A DNA stretch of 64,000 bases. It comes from CAYJAZ01 sp964368455 (GTDB lineage Bacteria > Desulfobacterota > Desulfovibrionia > Desulfovibrionales > Desulfovibrionaceae). The stretch spans positions 62,001 through 126,000 of the forward strand of contig CAYJAZ010000006.1 in the NCBI GenBank assembly GCA_964368455.1. The letters run 5' to 3'. The stretch's first letter is position 1. Each line of letters opens with the position of its first letter. Both the position numbers and the translations under genes were made by a program. Positions 1 to 8,953 of the stretch are shown here, piece by piece. The notes below the pieces were generated by a model. The model worked only from the letters and a program-made list of their open reading frames with translations, was not told the DNA's origin and did no database searches.

Positions 1-1258
1 CTATATTCTTATCTTGCCAAATGCCGCCAATTGCAAAAGAAAATTCTTTTCTTTCATTGTCTATACTTCTTAATATTTCAATAAGTTTGTCAAAATCATC
101 TTTTGTGATATCAAGACAAAGAGCAATGAATTCATCGCCTGAAAGTCTGTATATATCTTGTTCAATATAAGTGCGTAAGATATTGGACATTTCTTTAATA
201 ATAAAATCTCCGTATTCTTCGCCATAGAGTTCATTGATATTTTTCAAATTATTAATATTAAAATGTAGAACACCAAGAGTAGAAATTTTTATTTTATCTA
301 ATTCTTCTAAACGTGCAGCATATTTATTTCTATTATAAATACCTGTCAAGGTATCTATATAAGAAAGTGCTTCTAATTCATTTTGGAAGAGGCGTTTTTT
401 TATCTCACTATTCATAAAAAGCGAAACTGAATGCAGAAAAGAAAGATTTTCTGGAATAATCCCCGGATTATCCACAGTAATGACATTCTGGATTTTGTCC
501 TTTTCAAAAAAAGGAACAATTAGAATAGAATGTACGTTTAATCTTTTGAGTGTATGGTAGGCATTTGACTTTTTATCAAGTTCTTCTTCTATATTGTTTA
601 TGACATATTCTTTATTTGTCTCAAGATGCTTTAATACAGGTTTAAAGTCTTCTAGTAAAACATTTGTGACAGGAAGCATTTTCTTTGATTTTATTGGATG
701 AGTCCATTCAAAAGCTTTGTGCAGAATGCTTTTATCTTCATCTATTTCAAAAAGATAGACTCTCGCAGCATGGTAAAATTCGCCAACAATAGACAAAAGG
801 TTTTTTAGGGCTAGTTCTGAATCTTTTTCTTGCATAAGTGCGTAGGCACATTTGAGTAGGGTAGATTCTAAAGTGAGTTGTTCAGATATCTTTTGTACTT
901 CATTGTATTCATTGCTATTGTCGTAAGCAATTGTGAGGCGTTGTTGTTTATTATCGATTTCAATAAGTGAATCAAAAAGGATATAACTTCTTTGTGTGAG
1001 GTGAACAAACATTGTTCTTTGAATATGCTCACCAAGCTTAAGTCTTTTATTTTCGCAATGGGCACAAGGTTCGTCGAGATTTTGAAAAATTTTATAGCAT
1101 TTCTTGCCAATATATTCAAAATCTTCTCCATAAGCAGACGCAAGTAATTTCTTTGTCAGTTTATTGATGTATATAAGATCATAAGTGTCTTTATCAGCGA
1201 CATAACAGACAAAATCTGCATTTTCTATTATTAATGAACCTAATGTCTCTTTTTCCAT
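1..1258 (-). CDS. PAS-GAF-GGDEF signalling protein (partial, C-terminus off the window)
   Basis: The reading frame runs from an ATG at 1258 to the window edge without a stop, giving about 419 visible residues. The N-terminal ~110 residues look like a PAS domain with a CYKIF...CAHC cysteine pair. The middle (about 130-270) resembles a GAF sensor domain, and a GGDEF domain follows, starting at the YIDTLTGIYNRNK segment. The signature reads RLSGDEF rather than GGDEF; the first glycine is the more tolerant position, so diguanylate cyclase activity remains possible. There is no membrane segment, so it is a cytoplasmic sensor that would make c-di-GMP. The end of the GGDEF domain, and anything beyond it such as an EAL domain, cannot be seen. 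Confidence 0.85.
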   Translation of the reverse strand, partial: MEKETLGSLIIENADFVCYVADKDTYDLIYINKLTKKLLASAYGEDFEYIGKKCYKIFQNLDEPCAHCENKRLKLGEHIQRTMFVHLTQRSYILFDSLIEIDNKQQRLTIAYDNSNEYNEVQKISEQLTLESTLLKCAYALMQEKDSELALKNLLSIVGEFYHAARVYLFEIDEDKSILHKAFEWTHPIKSKKMLPVTNVLLEDFKPVLKHLETNKEYVINNIEEELDKKSNAYHTLKRLNVHSILIVPFFEKDKIQNVITVDNPGIIPENLSFLHSVSLFMNSEIKKRLFQNELEALSYIDTLTGIYNRNKYAARLEELDKIKISTLGVLHFNINNLKNINELYGEEYGDFIIKEMSNILRTYIEQDIYRLSGDEFIALCLDITKDDFDKLIEILRSIDNERKEFSFAIGGIWQDKNI

Positions 1259-1378
1259 GCGGTGCTTCCTTGCAAGTGAGTGTGTACAAACTAGGTTATT
1301 TATTTGTAAGTATATACTTTATTTATTAAAATCACAAGCAATAATTTAGAGCATTTTTTAAAAAATTGAGACAATAAA

Positions 1379-1411
1379 AAATCTATTTCATAAAAGATAT
1401 GAAATAGATTT
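1379..1411 (-). terminator. Intrinsic terminator after the feo operon
   Basis: Perfect 14-bp stem with a 5-nt loop, followed on the minus strand by a run of T. It lies about 75 nt beyond the stop of the small Cys-rich gene and ahead of the next minus-strand gene, so it plausibly ends the feoAB transcript. Confidence 0.75.
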
Positions 1412-1484
1412 AAATTTTGTTTTAAAGTCTTTGTAATTATTATTGAAATTGCTCTAATAAAAAAGTGTGTGGGTAGAAAATGCT

Positions 1485-1679
1485 TTAGTTTTTTGTTCTT
1501 GGTTTGTCGTCAATTCCAGAACAATTACAAGCTTGAGCATTGTTTTTAGATTGTGAATTACAGGCTTGTCCAGAAGCACAACCAATGCATTTTGCCCCTT
1601 TTCTTTTTTGTTGAACCACATAGCCTATAGCTAGAGCAAGAATGCCAAAAAGAATAAGTATAGCAAGAGTGTTAGACAT
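1485..1679 (-). CDS. FeoB-associated Cys-rich membrane protein
   Basis: 64 residues: one N-terminal membrane helix (about 4-23), a short basic stretch, then a soluble tail with six cysteines (CIGC, CNSQ, CNC). This is the layout of the small FeoB-associated Cys-rich proteins found next to feoB in many anaerobes. The cysteines could bind iron or assist FeoB, but the molecular role is not settled. It is the last gene of the feoA-feoB run, with a good GGAG ribosome site 6 nt before the ATG. A hairpin lies between it and feoB and may lower its expression. Confidence 0.8.
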   Translation of the reverse strand: MSNTLAILILFGILALAIGYVVQQKRKGAKCIGCASGQACNSQSKNNAQACNCSGIDDKPRTKN

Positions 1680-1699
1680 TTATAGCTCCTTTGTTAAAA

Positions 1700-1731
1700 A
1701 GCTCCCTCCATGCAGTATCATAAAGGGAGCT
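1700..1731 (-). terminator. Terminator-like hairpin between feoB and the Cys-rich gene
   Basis: An 8-bp perfect stem (AGCTCCCT/AGGGAGCT) with a 16-nt loop, followed on the minus strand by TTTTAAC. It lies wholly inside the 74-nt gap after feoB, so it probably acts as a partial terminator or a processing/stability element. Confidence 0.5.
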
Positions 1732-1753
1732 AAATTGATATACGATGCTAAGC

Positions 1754-3754
1754 TTATTGAGCTTTTGCTAAATTATATTTGATTTTTGATTGTTCGTTAC
1801 CTTTTTTGATAAGAAGGCAAAGATAAGCGATTAAAGCTGCAGTAACAATAAGGCCAGGGATAAATGCTGTACCAAATGAACCTACAGTCATGAATGTACC
1901 GAATTGGTAAACAAAGAAAGCAACCACAAAACCAGTAGCAAATTGCAATGCTATACCAGCCCAAAGCCATTTTCTATTTTCCATTTCAGCATTCATAGCA
2001 CCTATTGCAGCAAAGCAAGGAGGTGTGAAGAGGTTGAACATAAGGTAAGCTAAAGCAGCAACTTGTGTAAGACCCATGATTTCAGCAACAGATGACGCAC
2101 CTGAAACTAAAGCAAGTTCTTCAGTATCGATGAAGTTAGTGATGCCGTAAACAACAGCAAGTGTACCAACAACGTTTTCTTTAGCAATAAAGCCTGTGAT
2201 AGCAGCAGCAGCTAATTGCCATGCACCAAAGCCTAAAGGAAGGAGTAAGAGAGCAAATGGGCTTGCTAAAACAGCAAGAATACTTGTGTCTTCAGCACCT
2301 TCTGCAACAACTGTTAAGCTCATGTCAAATGTTTGCATGATTTGAACAGCAGCATTACAAATTAAGATAATTGTAGCAGCTTTGATAATAAAAGCTTTAC
2401 CACGTGAAAGCATAGACATTGTTGCTCTAGCAATGCTTGGGAATTGGTATTCTGGGAGTTCCATGATAAAGAAAGAACGAGCGTGTTTTTCGCCTGTGAT
2501 ACGTAAGATAACAAAAGCACCAAAAACAATAAGGAAGATACCAACAAAGTACATTGAAGTTCCAACCCAAGGAGCGTCTGCAAAGAAAACACCTGCAAAT
2601 AATGCAATAACAGGAAGTTTTGCACCACAAGGCATGAAAGGAGTGAGCATAGCTGTTGTTCTTCTTTGTCTTTCATTTCTGATAGTTCTTGTTGCCATAA
2701 CACCAGGAATAGCACAACCAGTTCCAATAACCATAGGAATAATGGATTTACCTGAAAGGCCAACTAATTTAAGATATCTATCCATAACAACAGCAACTCT
2801 AGCCATATAGCCACAATCTTCTAATAAAGCTAATAAGAAGAACATAACCATAATAAGCGGCAAGAAGCCAACAACAGCACCAACACCACCAATAATACCA
2901 TCAAGCAAGAGAGCAGAAACTAAAGGCGAAACATCTTCACCTAATACGCCAGCAGCCCACTCATAGAACATATCGATGTAGCCAACTAAAAAGTCAGCAA
3001 GCATTGTGCCTACAGTTGTTTGTGAAATATAAAATACGCAATACATAACAAGAGCAAAGATTGGAATGCCAAGGAATTTGTTGGCAAGTACACGATCTGC
3101 TAAATCTTGAACACTTTGTTCATTGCTTTGGTTTTTACGTTTTTCAACATCTTTTACTATGGATTTAATAAAATCATAACGTTTTGCGTCAGAAGCTTTT
3201 GCTTGTTCTTCTGTTGCAAAAGTTGTTGTGTCAGAATATGGAGCAACTTGGCCTTTGCCTTGAGCTGCTACAACAGCTTCCATAAGAGCGTCATGTCCGC
3301 TGTCAGAAGAAGTTGAGCGAGTCGCTACAACTGGACAAGAAAGAAGTGAAGAAAGTTTTTCTACATTAATTTCAATGCCTTTTTTATCATTAATGTCAGC
3401 TTTATTAAGAGCAACAACAACAGGAATTCCAAGTTCTAAAAGTTGACTTGTGAAAAATAAGCTACGGCTAAGGTTTGTTGCATCAACAATATTGATGATA
3501 ACATCAGGCTGTTCTGTTTTCACAAAGTTACTAGTGATGTTTTCTTCAGATGTAAAAGGAGACATAGAATAAGCACCAGGCAAATCAACCGCAACAAGTT
3601 TCATGTCGCCAGAATAAAGTTTTTGCTTGATAAGGCCTTCTTTCTTTTCTACGGTTACACCAGCCCAGTTACCTACTTTTTCAACACTACCTGTAATAGC
3701 GTTAAAAAGTGTAGTTTTACCACTATTTGGGTTACCTGTGAGAGCAATTCTCAT
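1754..3754 (-). CDS. feoB: Ferrous iron transporter FeoB
   Basis: Inner-membrane Fe(II) transporter with a cytoplasmic G domain. G1 is GNPNSGKTT (7-15), G3 is DLPG (57-60) and G4 is NKAD (117-120). The membrane part has two Gate-type halves, with conserved GTGCAIPG and TPFMPCGAKLPV segments, the second containing the conserved Cys of the transport path. At 666 residues it is shorter than E. coli FeoB (about 770), as is common for FeoB of anaerobes. The start ATG has an AGAGG site. FeoA is encoded 128 nt upstream and the small Cys-rich protein downstream, making a feoA-feoB-small protein operon for anaerobic iron uptake. Confidence 0.97.
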   Translation of the reverse strand: MRIALTGNPNSGKTTLFNAITGSVEKVGNWAGVTVEKKEGLIKQKLYSGDMKLVAVDLPGAYSMSPFTSEENITSNFVKTEQPDVIINIVDATNLSRSLFFTSQLLELGIPVVVALNKADINDKKGIEINVEKLSSLLSCPVVATRSTSSDSGHDALMEAVVAAQGKGQVAPYSDTTTFATEEQAKASDAKRYDFIKSIVKDVEKRKNQSNEQSVQDLADRVLANKFLGIPIFALVMYCVFYISQTTVGTMLADFLVGYIDMFYEWAAGVLGEDVSPLVSALLLDGIIGGVGAVVGFLPLIMVMFFLLALLEDCGYMARVAVVMDRYLKLVGLSGKSIIPMVIGTGCAIPGVMATRTIRNERQRRTTAMLTPFMPCGAKLPVIALFAGVFFADAPWVGTSMYFVGIFLIVFGAFVILRITGEKHARSFFIMELPEYQFPSIARATMSMLSRGKAFIIKAATIILICNAAVQIMQTFDMSLTVVAEGAEDTSILAVLASPFALLLLPLGFGAWQLAAAAITGFIAKENVVGTLAVVYGITNFIDTEELALVSGASSVAEIMGLTQVAALAYLMFNLFTPPCFAAIGAMNAEMENRKWLWAGIALQFATGFVVAFFVYQFGTFMTVGSFGTAFIPGLIVTAALIAYLCLLIKKGNEQSKIKYNLAKAQ

Positions 3755-3882
3755 GTTTTACCTCTTTGAATATAAATTTGCCTTTCAAAAATTGAAAAGC
3801 ATTTGTTGGTAATTTGTTTATACAAAACTCATTCTAAAAAACTAAAATTGTTTGATTGATGAAAGTATGATTATAAAAAAAA

Positions 3883-4101
3883 TTATATTTGTATTGCCAT
3901 AGCAAGATCTTCGTCTATGCTATAGCGAGCGTCTTTAATATTAATGACATAATTTTTATGTAAACGTGAGATAACAGTTATGGTTTCGCCTTCATAACAG
4001 CCTAAAGAAAATAGAAATTTTTGCATTTCATCGTCGTTATGTGTGTCAACTGATGTGATAATATATTCTGTACCAATTTCTGCATCTGTCAGATTTTTCA
4101 A
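3883..4101 (-). CDS. feoA: Ferrous iron transport protein FeoA
   Basis: Small SH3-like cytoplasmic protein that works with FeoB. The sequence from KNLTDAEIGTEYII to the end fits the single FeoA domain, including the FLFSLGCYEGETITVISR segment (family pattern: LGhxxGxxhxV). The longest frame begins at a GTG at 4116, but AGGAG lies 7 nt before a TTG at 4101, and starting there gives the usual short N-terminus (72 residues). I therefore prefer the TTG start. It is the first gene of the feo unit. Confidence 0.9.
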   Translation of the reverse strand: MKNLTDAEIGTEYIITSVDTHNDDEMQKFLFSLGCYEGETITVISRLHKNYVINIKDARYSIDEDLAMAIQI

Positions 4102-4424
4102 TGTTTTTCTCCTCACTGCTTCCTAAGCCTAAATATTTCTAGCAAGCTTTAATCAAAATGCTAGTCTGTTATAAAATTCATTTTTATGAAAAACGAAGAT
4201 AGAGATAAAAGACTATTTAGGTTAGGCGTCGCTAACTATTTCTATAGTGCAAAACAATTTGTTTGTCAATCTTTTTTTCTGTTCATCAAACTATTTCAAT
4301 ATGAAAAAAGACTATTGCATTTATCTAAACACTTTATGAGTATTAAGTAAGTTGCAAGTTTAAAAAGTAAGAAGATTTATATGTTGTTTGCTGTAAGTGT
4401 TTTTTTTTAAAGTATAATTTAAAC

Positions 4425-4458
4425 TTAGAGCAGCTTCAACTATTATTGAAACTGCTCT
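4425..4458. repeat. Imperfect palindrome near feoA
   Basis: Arms of 14 bp beginning TAGAGCAG, 13 of 14 matching, separated by 6 bp. It has no T tract directly behind either arm, so it is not an obvious terminator. The right arm plus flank matches 1438-1458, on the other side of the feo operon, at 20 of 21 positions. It could be a small dispersed repeat or a regulator site bracketing the feo genes. Confidence 0.45.
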
Positions 4459-4521
4459 AATGAATACTAGCTTTTTTGACAGATATATCTAAAAAGCTGA
4501 TTTATTGAAAATAAAAAAGTG

Positions 4522-4551
4522 TTTAATGAAAGAATGTATTCTTTCATTAAA
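4522..4551 (-). terminator. Intrinsic terminator of the 671-residue GGDEF gene
   Basis: Two perfect 14-bp arms separated by 2 nt directly after the stop codon, followed on the minus strand by ACTTTTTTATT. A textbook rho-independent terminator. Confidence 0.85.
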
Positions 4552-4554
4552 ATG

Positions 4555-6570
4555 TTATTCGTAAGAAATAATACCTTCAAGAATAAGGGTTTGCAATGCA
4601 TCGACACCTTCTTGGGAGAGCTTTTGCATCGCTTCTTGAGTGTTCATTCTTATTTTGTAACTTTTTTCTGAGATTTTGAAAATAGAAATAAGTTTAATGA
4701 TATAACGCATTGTATTTACTTCTTTTTCAGTCCATTTTCTTTCGTTTGTGCAATCAGCAAGAACAAGTCCAAGTTTCATCGTTGTGTGGTTTTGTGCTTG
4801 CAAGATCAAAGTTGATTTTGAATCTTGCTTTTCTATAAAGCTGATTGTTTCTTTGTCTGTAAAATCTTTTGCCCCATTGAAATAAATTGTTTCTTTCTCA
4901 TCAACTAAGTCAAATAGTTCTGCAAGTTGCTTTCTTTTTACAAATTTAAGCTTTTCTGCTGGTGCTTCGATTCGTGAGCTATACCAAGTGTTTGTGAGAT
5001 TGTAGACATCATCTTGCCCATCTGAAACATAAATATAGGCTTTGTCTATTTTTAGTTTATTGCCAATAATTCCAAGTACAGCGTCGAGGGAAGTATGTAT
5101 GGTTTTAGAATCGTAGATAGAATCAAAAATTGTATTCACAAGATCTGAATCAACAAAAGAACTACCAGCTCTATTGGCATTCTCAACTAGGGTAAGATCC
5201 TTTATGGAAGAGTTTGCAAAATCTTCGCTGTAGAAGGTATAACAGTCCTTACCGCGTTGTTTAGATTGGTAAAGAGCTTTGTCAGCACATTTGTACAAGT
5301 CTTCGTAATTGGTGCTGTCTTTAGAATAAAGAGCTATACCAATACTGCCTGAAATCTTATAGTCGCAATTGTCGCCAGAATATGTGTTTTGGAAAGATTT
5401 CGCAATTGAAGCAGCTTTTTGTTTGATGACTTCAATATTTTCAACATTTTTCAAAAATACTACAAATTCATCGCCGCCTATACGGCCAATGATGTCGCCG
5501 TCTCTAAAGTGTGAGCGTAGTTTTTCTGAAATTTCTAAAAGCACCATGTCGCCAAAATGGTGACCAAGATTATCGTTGATAGCCTTGAAATTATCTACAT
5601 CAACAATAAATAAAGCATGAGAATTATTTGGAAAACGAGTAATCGCTTGCTTGGAAAGATTTTCAGTCGTTATTTTATTATAGCAATTTGTGAGCTGATC
5701 AGTTTGAGAGAGTAATTCAAAGGATTTTTGATCATGAATATCGTAGGTTTTACCTATAGCAAAAAGAGGTTCATTATTTTTTGAAAAAATATTCTTATAC
5801 ACTATTCTATAATAGCGAACGCTTGTATCAGGCAGAATAAAACGTATGTCCCATGCCTGCATATCGCCAGACTTAGCTGCATTAGAAAAATTGATAAAGT
5901 GTGGAATATCTTCTTCAAACACCATACCAGAATCAACTATGCCTTCTGGGAAAGGGTATTTCTCAGTTGAAAGATTTAATATTTCACGCCCTTTACCAAA
6001 GAATTGAACTGTGTGTTTTTTAATATCAACAACCCAAAACCATTCAGCAGCAAGTTCTGCAACTGTGTTAAAGAGAATCTTATCTGAAACTTGTGCAAAG
6101 AAGAAATCGTCTGCAAAATCGTTTTCAGCATTTTCTACAAATTGAGCACTTAAATCTCTTGTAAAAGCAATAACTAAAGGTTCGCCGTCTGTATTTAGTT
6201 CTGTCAGTCTTTCTATTGTGACTTCAGTTGGGATTTCTTCGTTTTTTGTATTGCGATGAAGCCAGTTAAATCGCACAGAACCTTCTTCTCTTGCTTTATT
6301 AATGTATGCAAGAGCCGCTTCCTTTGATGCTTGGCCGTCTGGTTGTTTTTCAGGCGAAAGTTCATAAAAAACTTTTCTATATTCTTCTTTGCTTTCGATA
6401 CCGAAAAGGCTTATGACTTGTTTGTTACAGAAAACGACTTCATTCTTGCTATTAAGAATAGTTGCACACAAAGGCAAGGCCTCAAGTGTTGCAAGCATAA
6501 TTTGTGCATTTGAACCCAAATAAGAAGTCATATCTTCATTGAAAGGAGATGTTTTTGTTTTATTTTGCAT
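4555..6570 (-). CDS. PAS-PAS-GGDEF-GAF protein, probable diguanylate cyclase
   Basis: 671 residues without membrane helices. Two PAS-like domains (about 25-135 and 165-285) precede a GGDEF domain (about 290-450) with an intact RIGGDEF signature and the usual DVDNFKAINDNLGHHFGD nucleotide/metal segment. A C-terminal region (about 490-640) looks like a GAF domain, an uncommon position because sensor domains usually precede GGDEF. Expected to make c-di-GMP in response to a cytoplasmic signal. It has its own terminator and an AGGA ribosome site, so it is probably a single-gene unit. Confidence 0.9.
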   Translation of the reverse strand: MQNKTKTSPFNEDMTSYLGSNAQIMLATLEALPLCATILNSKNEVVFCNKQVISLFGIESKEEYRKVFYELSPEKQPDGQASKEAALAYINKAREEGSVRFNWLHRNTKNEEIPTEVTIERLTELNTDGEPLVIAFTRDLSAQFVENAENDFADDFFFAQVSDKILFNTVAELAAEWFWVVDIKKHTVQFFGKGREILNLSTEKYPFPEGIVDSGMVFEEDIPHFINFSNAAKSGDMQAWDIRFILPDTSVRYYRIVYKNIFSKNNEPLFAIGKTYDIHDQKSFELLSQTDQLTNCYNKITTENLSKQAITRFPNNSHALFIVDVDNFKAINDNLGHHFGDMVLLEISEKLRSHFRDGDIIGRIGGDEFVVFLKNVENIEVIKQKAASIAKSFQNTYSGDNCDYKISGSIGIALYSKDSTNYEDLYKCADKALYQSKQRGKDCYTFYSEDFANSSIKDLTLVENANRAGSSFVDSDLVNTIFDSIYDSKTIHTSLDAVLGIIGNKLKIDKAYIYVSDGQDDVYNLTNTWYSSRIEAPAEKLKFVKRKQLAELFDLVDEKETIYFNGAKDFTDKETISFIEKQDSKSTLILQAQNHTTMKLGLVLADCTNERKWTEKEVNTMRYIIKLISIFKISEKSYKIRMNTQEAMQKLSQEGVDALQTLILEGIISYE

Positions 6571-6861
6571 ATTTTCCTAATAAATATCTTGGTTAAATGT
6601 ACAGGATCTCAAAAACTCTGACTGCAATGAACTCTATGAAATTTTTTATACATCCTTGTATATATAAATTCTATATTAAAACATATTTAATTACAAGCCT
6701 TCTTTTGAAAATTAAATCTCAAGAATGATTTTTAAAAATTAATCTTATTTTATTTACAGTAAAATAAGATAGTTAGAGGAAATGGAAAAAGGAATATTAA
6801 AATAAAATAATAAAATTTATAAATTTGATATTGAAGCTTTCAATGGTAATTTGAATGACGT

Positions 6862-8037
6862 CTATCGGCGATTATCGCATTTTTGGTGTGTTTGATAAAA
6901 TTCTTTTTTGTCTAGATATAAGGCTTTATCTGCTTCGATTTGTGTCTTTTCCCAAGTTTCATAAGTGAGCTTATCTGACATGGCATAGCCAATAGCCGCA
7001 CTACAAAAAGGAATTGAAGCTTTTGCATGTTTTATCAAAGCATTTTTAACCGCAATTATAAAATCTTCCACTTCACTTTGTGAGGCATCGAAGAAGAAAA
7101 TTGCAAATTCATCTCCACCTATTCTATAGGTGATGTGATTGTCGTTAGCTTGATCGCTTAGTGCACGAGCAAAGTTTTTTATGTATTCATCGCCAGCTTT
7201 ATGGCCAAATTGATCGTTAGCTGCTTTGAGTGAATTTAAATCGGCAAGCACGAGAGTGTAACTATTTGTTTTTCCAGCTTCGATGAGATTTTCAATATCA
7301 AGTGCAAAAGCATTATGATTTTTAAGTCCAGTGAGAAAATCTGTGTTAGAAAGATCTTTGAAATGCGGGTTAGAAATTCTTCTAAATAAATAACGTGATA
7401 TAAAAAAGGCAACTATACAGGTAATGAGAATAATAATAGGGGTAACGCGACGAATTTTTTGAAAAGCTTTATATTCGCGATTTGCAGGAAATTCAAGGCC
7501 AATAGCACCAATTGTCTTTGCTGTGTCCTTGTCGTGTACAGGATAATAAGCAACAAAAACATCGCCCCATTCAGTGTTTTTGATCACACCAGGCATGACG
7601 ATTTTACCCTTTAATGCTGTCAATAGATCTGCTTGAAAATCAGGTTCAATTAAGTGACCTGGCTTTCGAAAGTCTTGATCGTCTTCTGCTAAGCCATCAA
7701 TATGATAAATTAATTTCCCTTCTTCATTTGTTGTTGCTGTATAGAGATATTGTGCACAAGAAATATCTCTCACTTCTGATAAAAGCTTTTTAGCTTCTGC
7801 ATAAGCGGGTAAATGCATGTCATTTGCAGAAGTGATTTCAGTAAAAATAGAGGAAGAGATGTTTTCGTCAACATATAGAGCTATAGAATTAACTCTGTCT
7901 TTGAGCGAATTAATCATTTGGGCATAGCTTTGTGAATAGGAATAATAATAGACAATAGAGCTTGAAAGAACGACTAAAATAGACACTAAAAGTGCAACTT
8001 GTATATCAACTCGCTGAATAGTGCTTTTTTTCTTCAT
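6862..8037 (-). CDS. Membrane sensor diguanylate cyclase (Cache-like + GGDEF)
   Basis: 391 residues. An N-terminal membrane helix (about 14-34), a periplasmic domain of about 160 residues that looks like a Cache-type ligand domain (segments AQYLYTATTNEEGKLIYHIDG and VFVAYYPVHDKD), a second helix (about 200-218), then a GGDEF domain with intact RIGGDEF. It probably couples an extracellular small molecule to c-di-GMP synthesis. GGAGAG lies 6 nt before the ATG. One of four GGDEF proteins in the window; no EAL or HD-GYP protein is visible. Confidence 0.9.
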   Translation of the reverse strand: MKKKSTIQRVDIQVALLVSILVVLSSSIVYYYSYSQSYAQMINSLKDRVNSIALYVDENISSSIFTEITSANDMHLPAYAEAKKLLSEVRDISCAQYLYTATTNEEGKLIYHIDGLAEDDQDFRKPGHLIEPDFQADLLTALKGKIVMPGVIKNTEWGDVFVAYYPVHDKDTAKTIGAIGLEFPANREYKAFQKIRRVTPIIILITCIVAFFISRYLFRRISNPHFKDLSNTDFLTGLKNHNAFALDIENLIEAGKTNSYTLVLADLNSLKAANDQFGHKAGDEYIKNFARALSDQANDNHITYRIGGDEFAIFFFDASQSEVEDFIIAVKNALIKHAKASIPFCSAAIGYAMSDKLTYETWEKTQIEADKALYLDKKEFYQTHQKCDNRR

Positions 8038-8260
8038 ACAAAACTCTCCACAAACTTAATTAAAAGTCTCTAAACCTAATGAGATTGATTAGCATTAAAA
8101 AAGATTTTTGTCAAGAAAAATAGAATTATATAATATTTAGATGATAAATAAATTCTCCAAATAGCGAAAAATATATGTATGAGTATGAAGAAATAAGTTG
8201 AATTTAGAATATATTTAAAAAACTTATAGATGAAATTTTTTAACTTTATTTACAAAGTCT

Positions 8261-8947
8261 TTAAAAAGAAGAAAGGAATTTTTGAGCTTCATCTAGGCTA
8301 AATTTTTTCTTCATTGCTAGTGACATAACTGCAATATTGAGAGAAAAATCGTTTTTTGTTCTTCCCATTTGTCTCAATTGTTGAGCTCTTTTTTGATTTA
8401 TACCGCCAATAGCGATAAGTTTTATATGTGTATTTTGAAAAAGACTTAGCATCTCTTCTAAGAATATAAGTCCCCTTGCTTCTAAATCTTTTTTACAATC
8501 TGTTTGAAAAATATGTCCAACTAAAATTTGTTTAATCTTTAATGTATTGTATTGTTTTTGTTTTAAAATTAATTCAGCTTCTTGTTTTGAATGTAGAGAA
8601 ATACCAAGAAAAATGTCTTGCAATTCAATAGAATTTTCTAATAAATAAAGATAATTAGAGAAAGTAGTGTGTATATGGCATCTATGCTTTTTTGCCAATT
8701 CTATGCTTAGGTCGATTTGTGTGTTTAGATAAAGTTCTACTTGATATTCTTCGCATAAAGGAGCAATTTCTTCAACAATATGAGTATATTCTTCGCTTGA
8801 AATTTCTTTTTCACGTAAAATAAGGGCAGCAAGAGAGGAATTTTTCGAAGCCTTGATGATGTTTTTTAAATGCTCAATAAAATCAGAGACTTCATTCTCA
8901 TCAAGGCCTTTTTTTTGCGTCACTATATAAAGATATTTTTCAGGCAT
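8261..8947 (-). CDS. Divergent ThiE/TenI-like protein
   Basis: 228 residues with a recognisable but worn thiamine-phosphate-synthase barrel: ILREKE early, ILVGHIFQTDCKK where ThiE has its ASPVF(P)T segment, and LIAIGGIN near the end. Residues that bind HMP-PP and Mg in true ThiE (INDR, GVHLGQ, seen in the other copy here) are replaced by LNTQ and HIHTTF. That argues against thiamine phosphate synthase activity; TenI-type proteins instead help make or aromatise the thiazole. It begins 7 nt after thiH and is last in the thi run, consistent with a thiazole-side role. Confidence 0.7.
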   Translation of the reverse strand: MPEKYLYIVTQKKGLDENEVSDFIEHLKNIIKASKNSSLAALILREKEISSEEYTHIVEEIAPLCEEYQVELYLNTQIDLSIELAKKHRCHIHTTFSNYLYLLENSIELQDIFLGISLHSKQEAELILKQKQYNTLKIKQILVGHIFQTDCKKDLEARGLIFLEEMLSLFQNTHIKLIAIGGINQKRAQQLRQMGRTKNDFSLNIAVMSLAMKKKFSLDEAQKFLSSF

Positions 8948-8953
8948 ATTGTT

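Larger units (their letters stand above)
4117..4554. other. Intergenic region upstream of feoA
   Basis: 438 bases between feoA and the next minus-strand gene. It must hold the feo promoter; I could not identify a convincing Fur box or -35/-10 pair by eye. It contains the terminator of the 671-residue GGDEF gene at its right end and an imperfect 14-bp-arm inverted repeat at 4425-4458, half of which recurs at 1438-1458. No open frame with a ribosome site is seen. Confidence 0.5.

Noticed and set aside
2382..2810. 142-codon open frame on the plus strand
   Set aside because: It is fully antisense to feoB membrane helices, whose codon bias opens the opposite strand; no ribosome site or family match.
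4117..4554. Fur box upstream of feoA
   Set aside because: Several AT-rich patches look partly similar but none has convincing symmetry to the 19-bp consensus.
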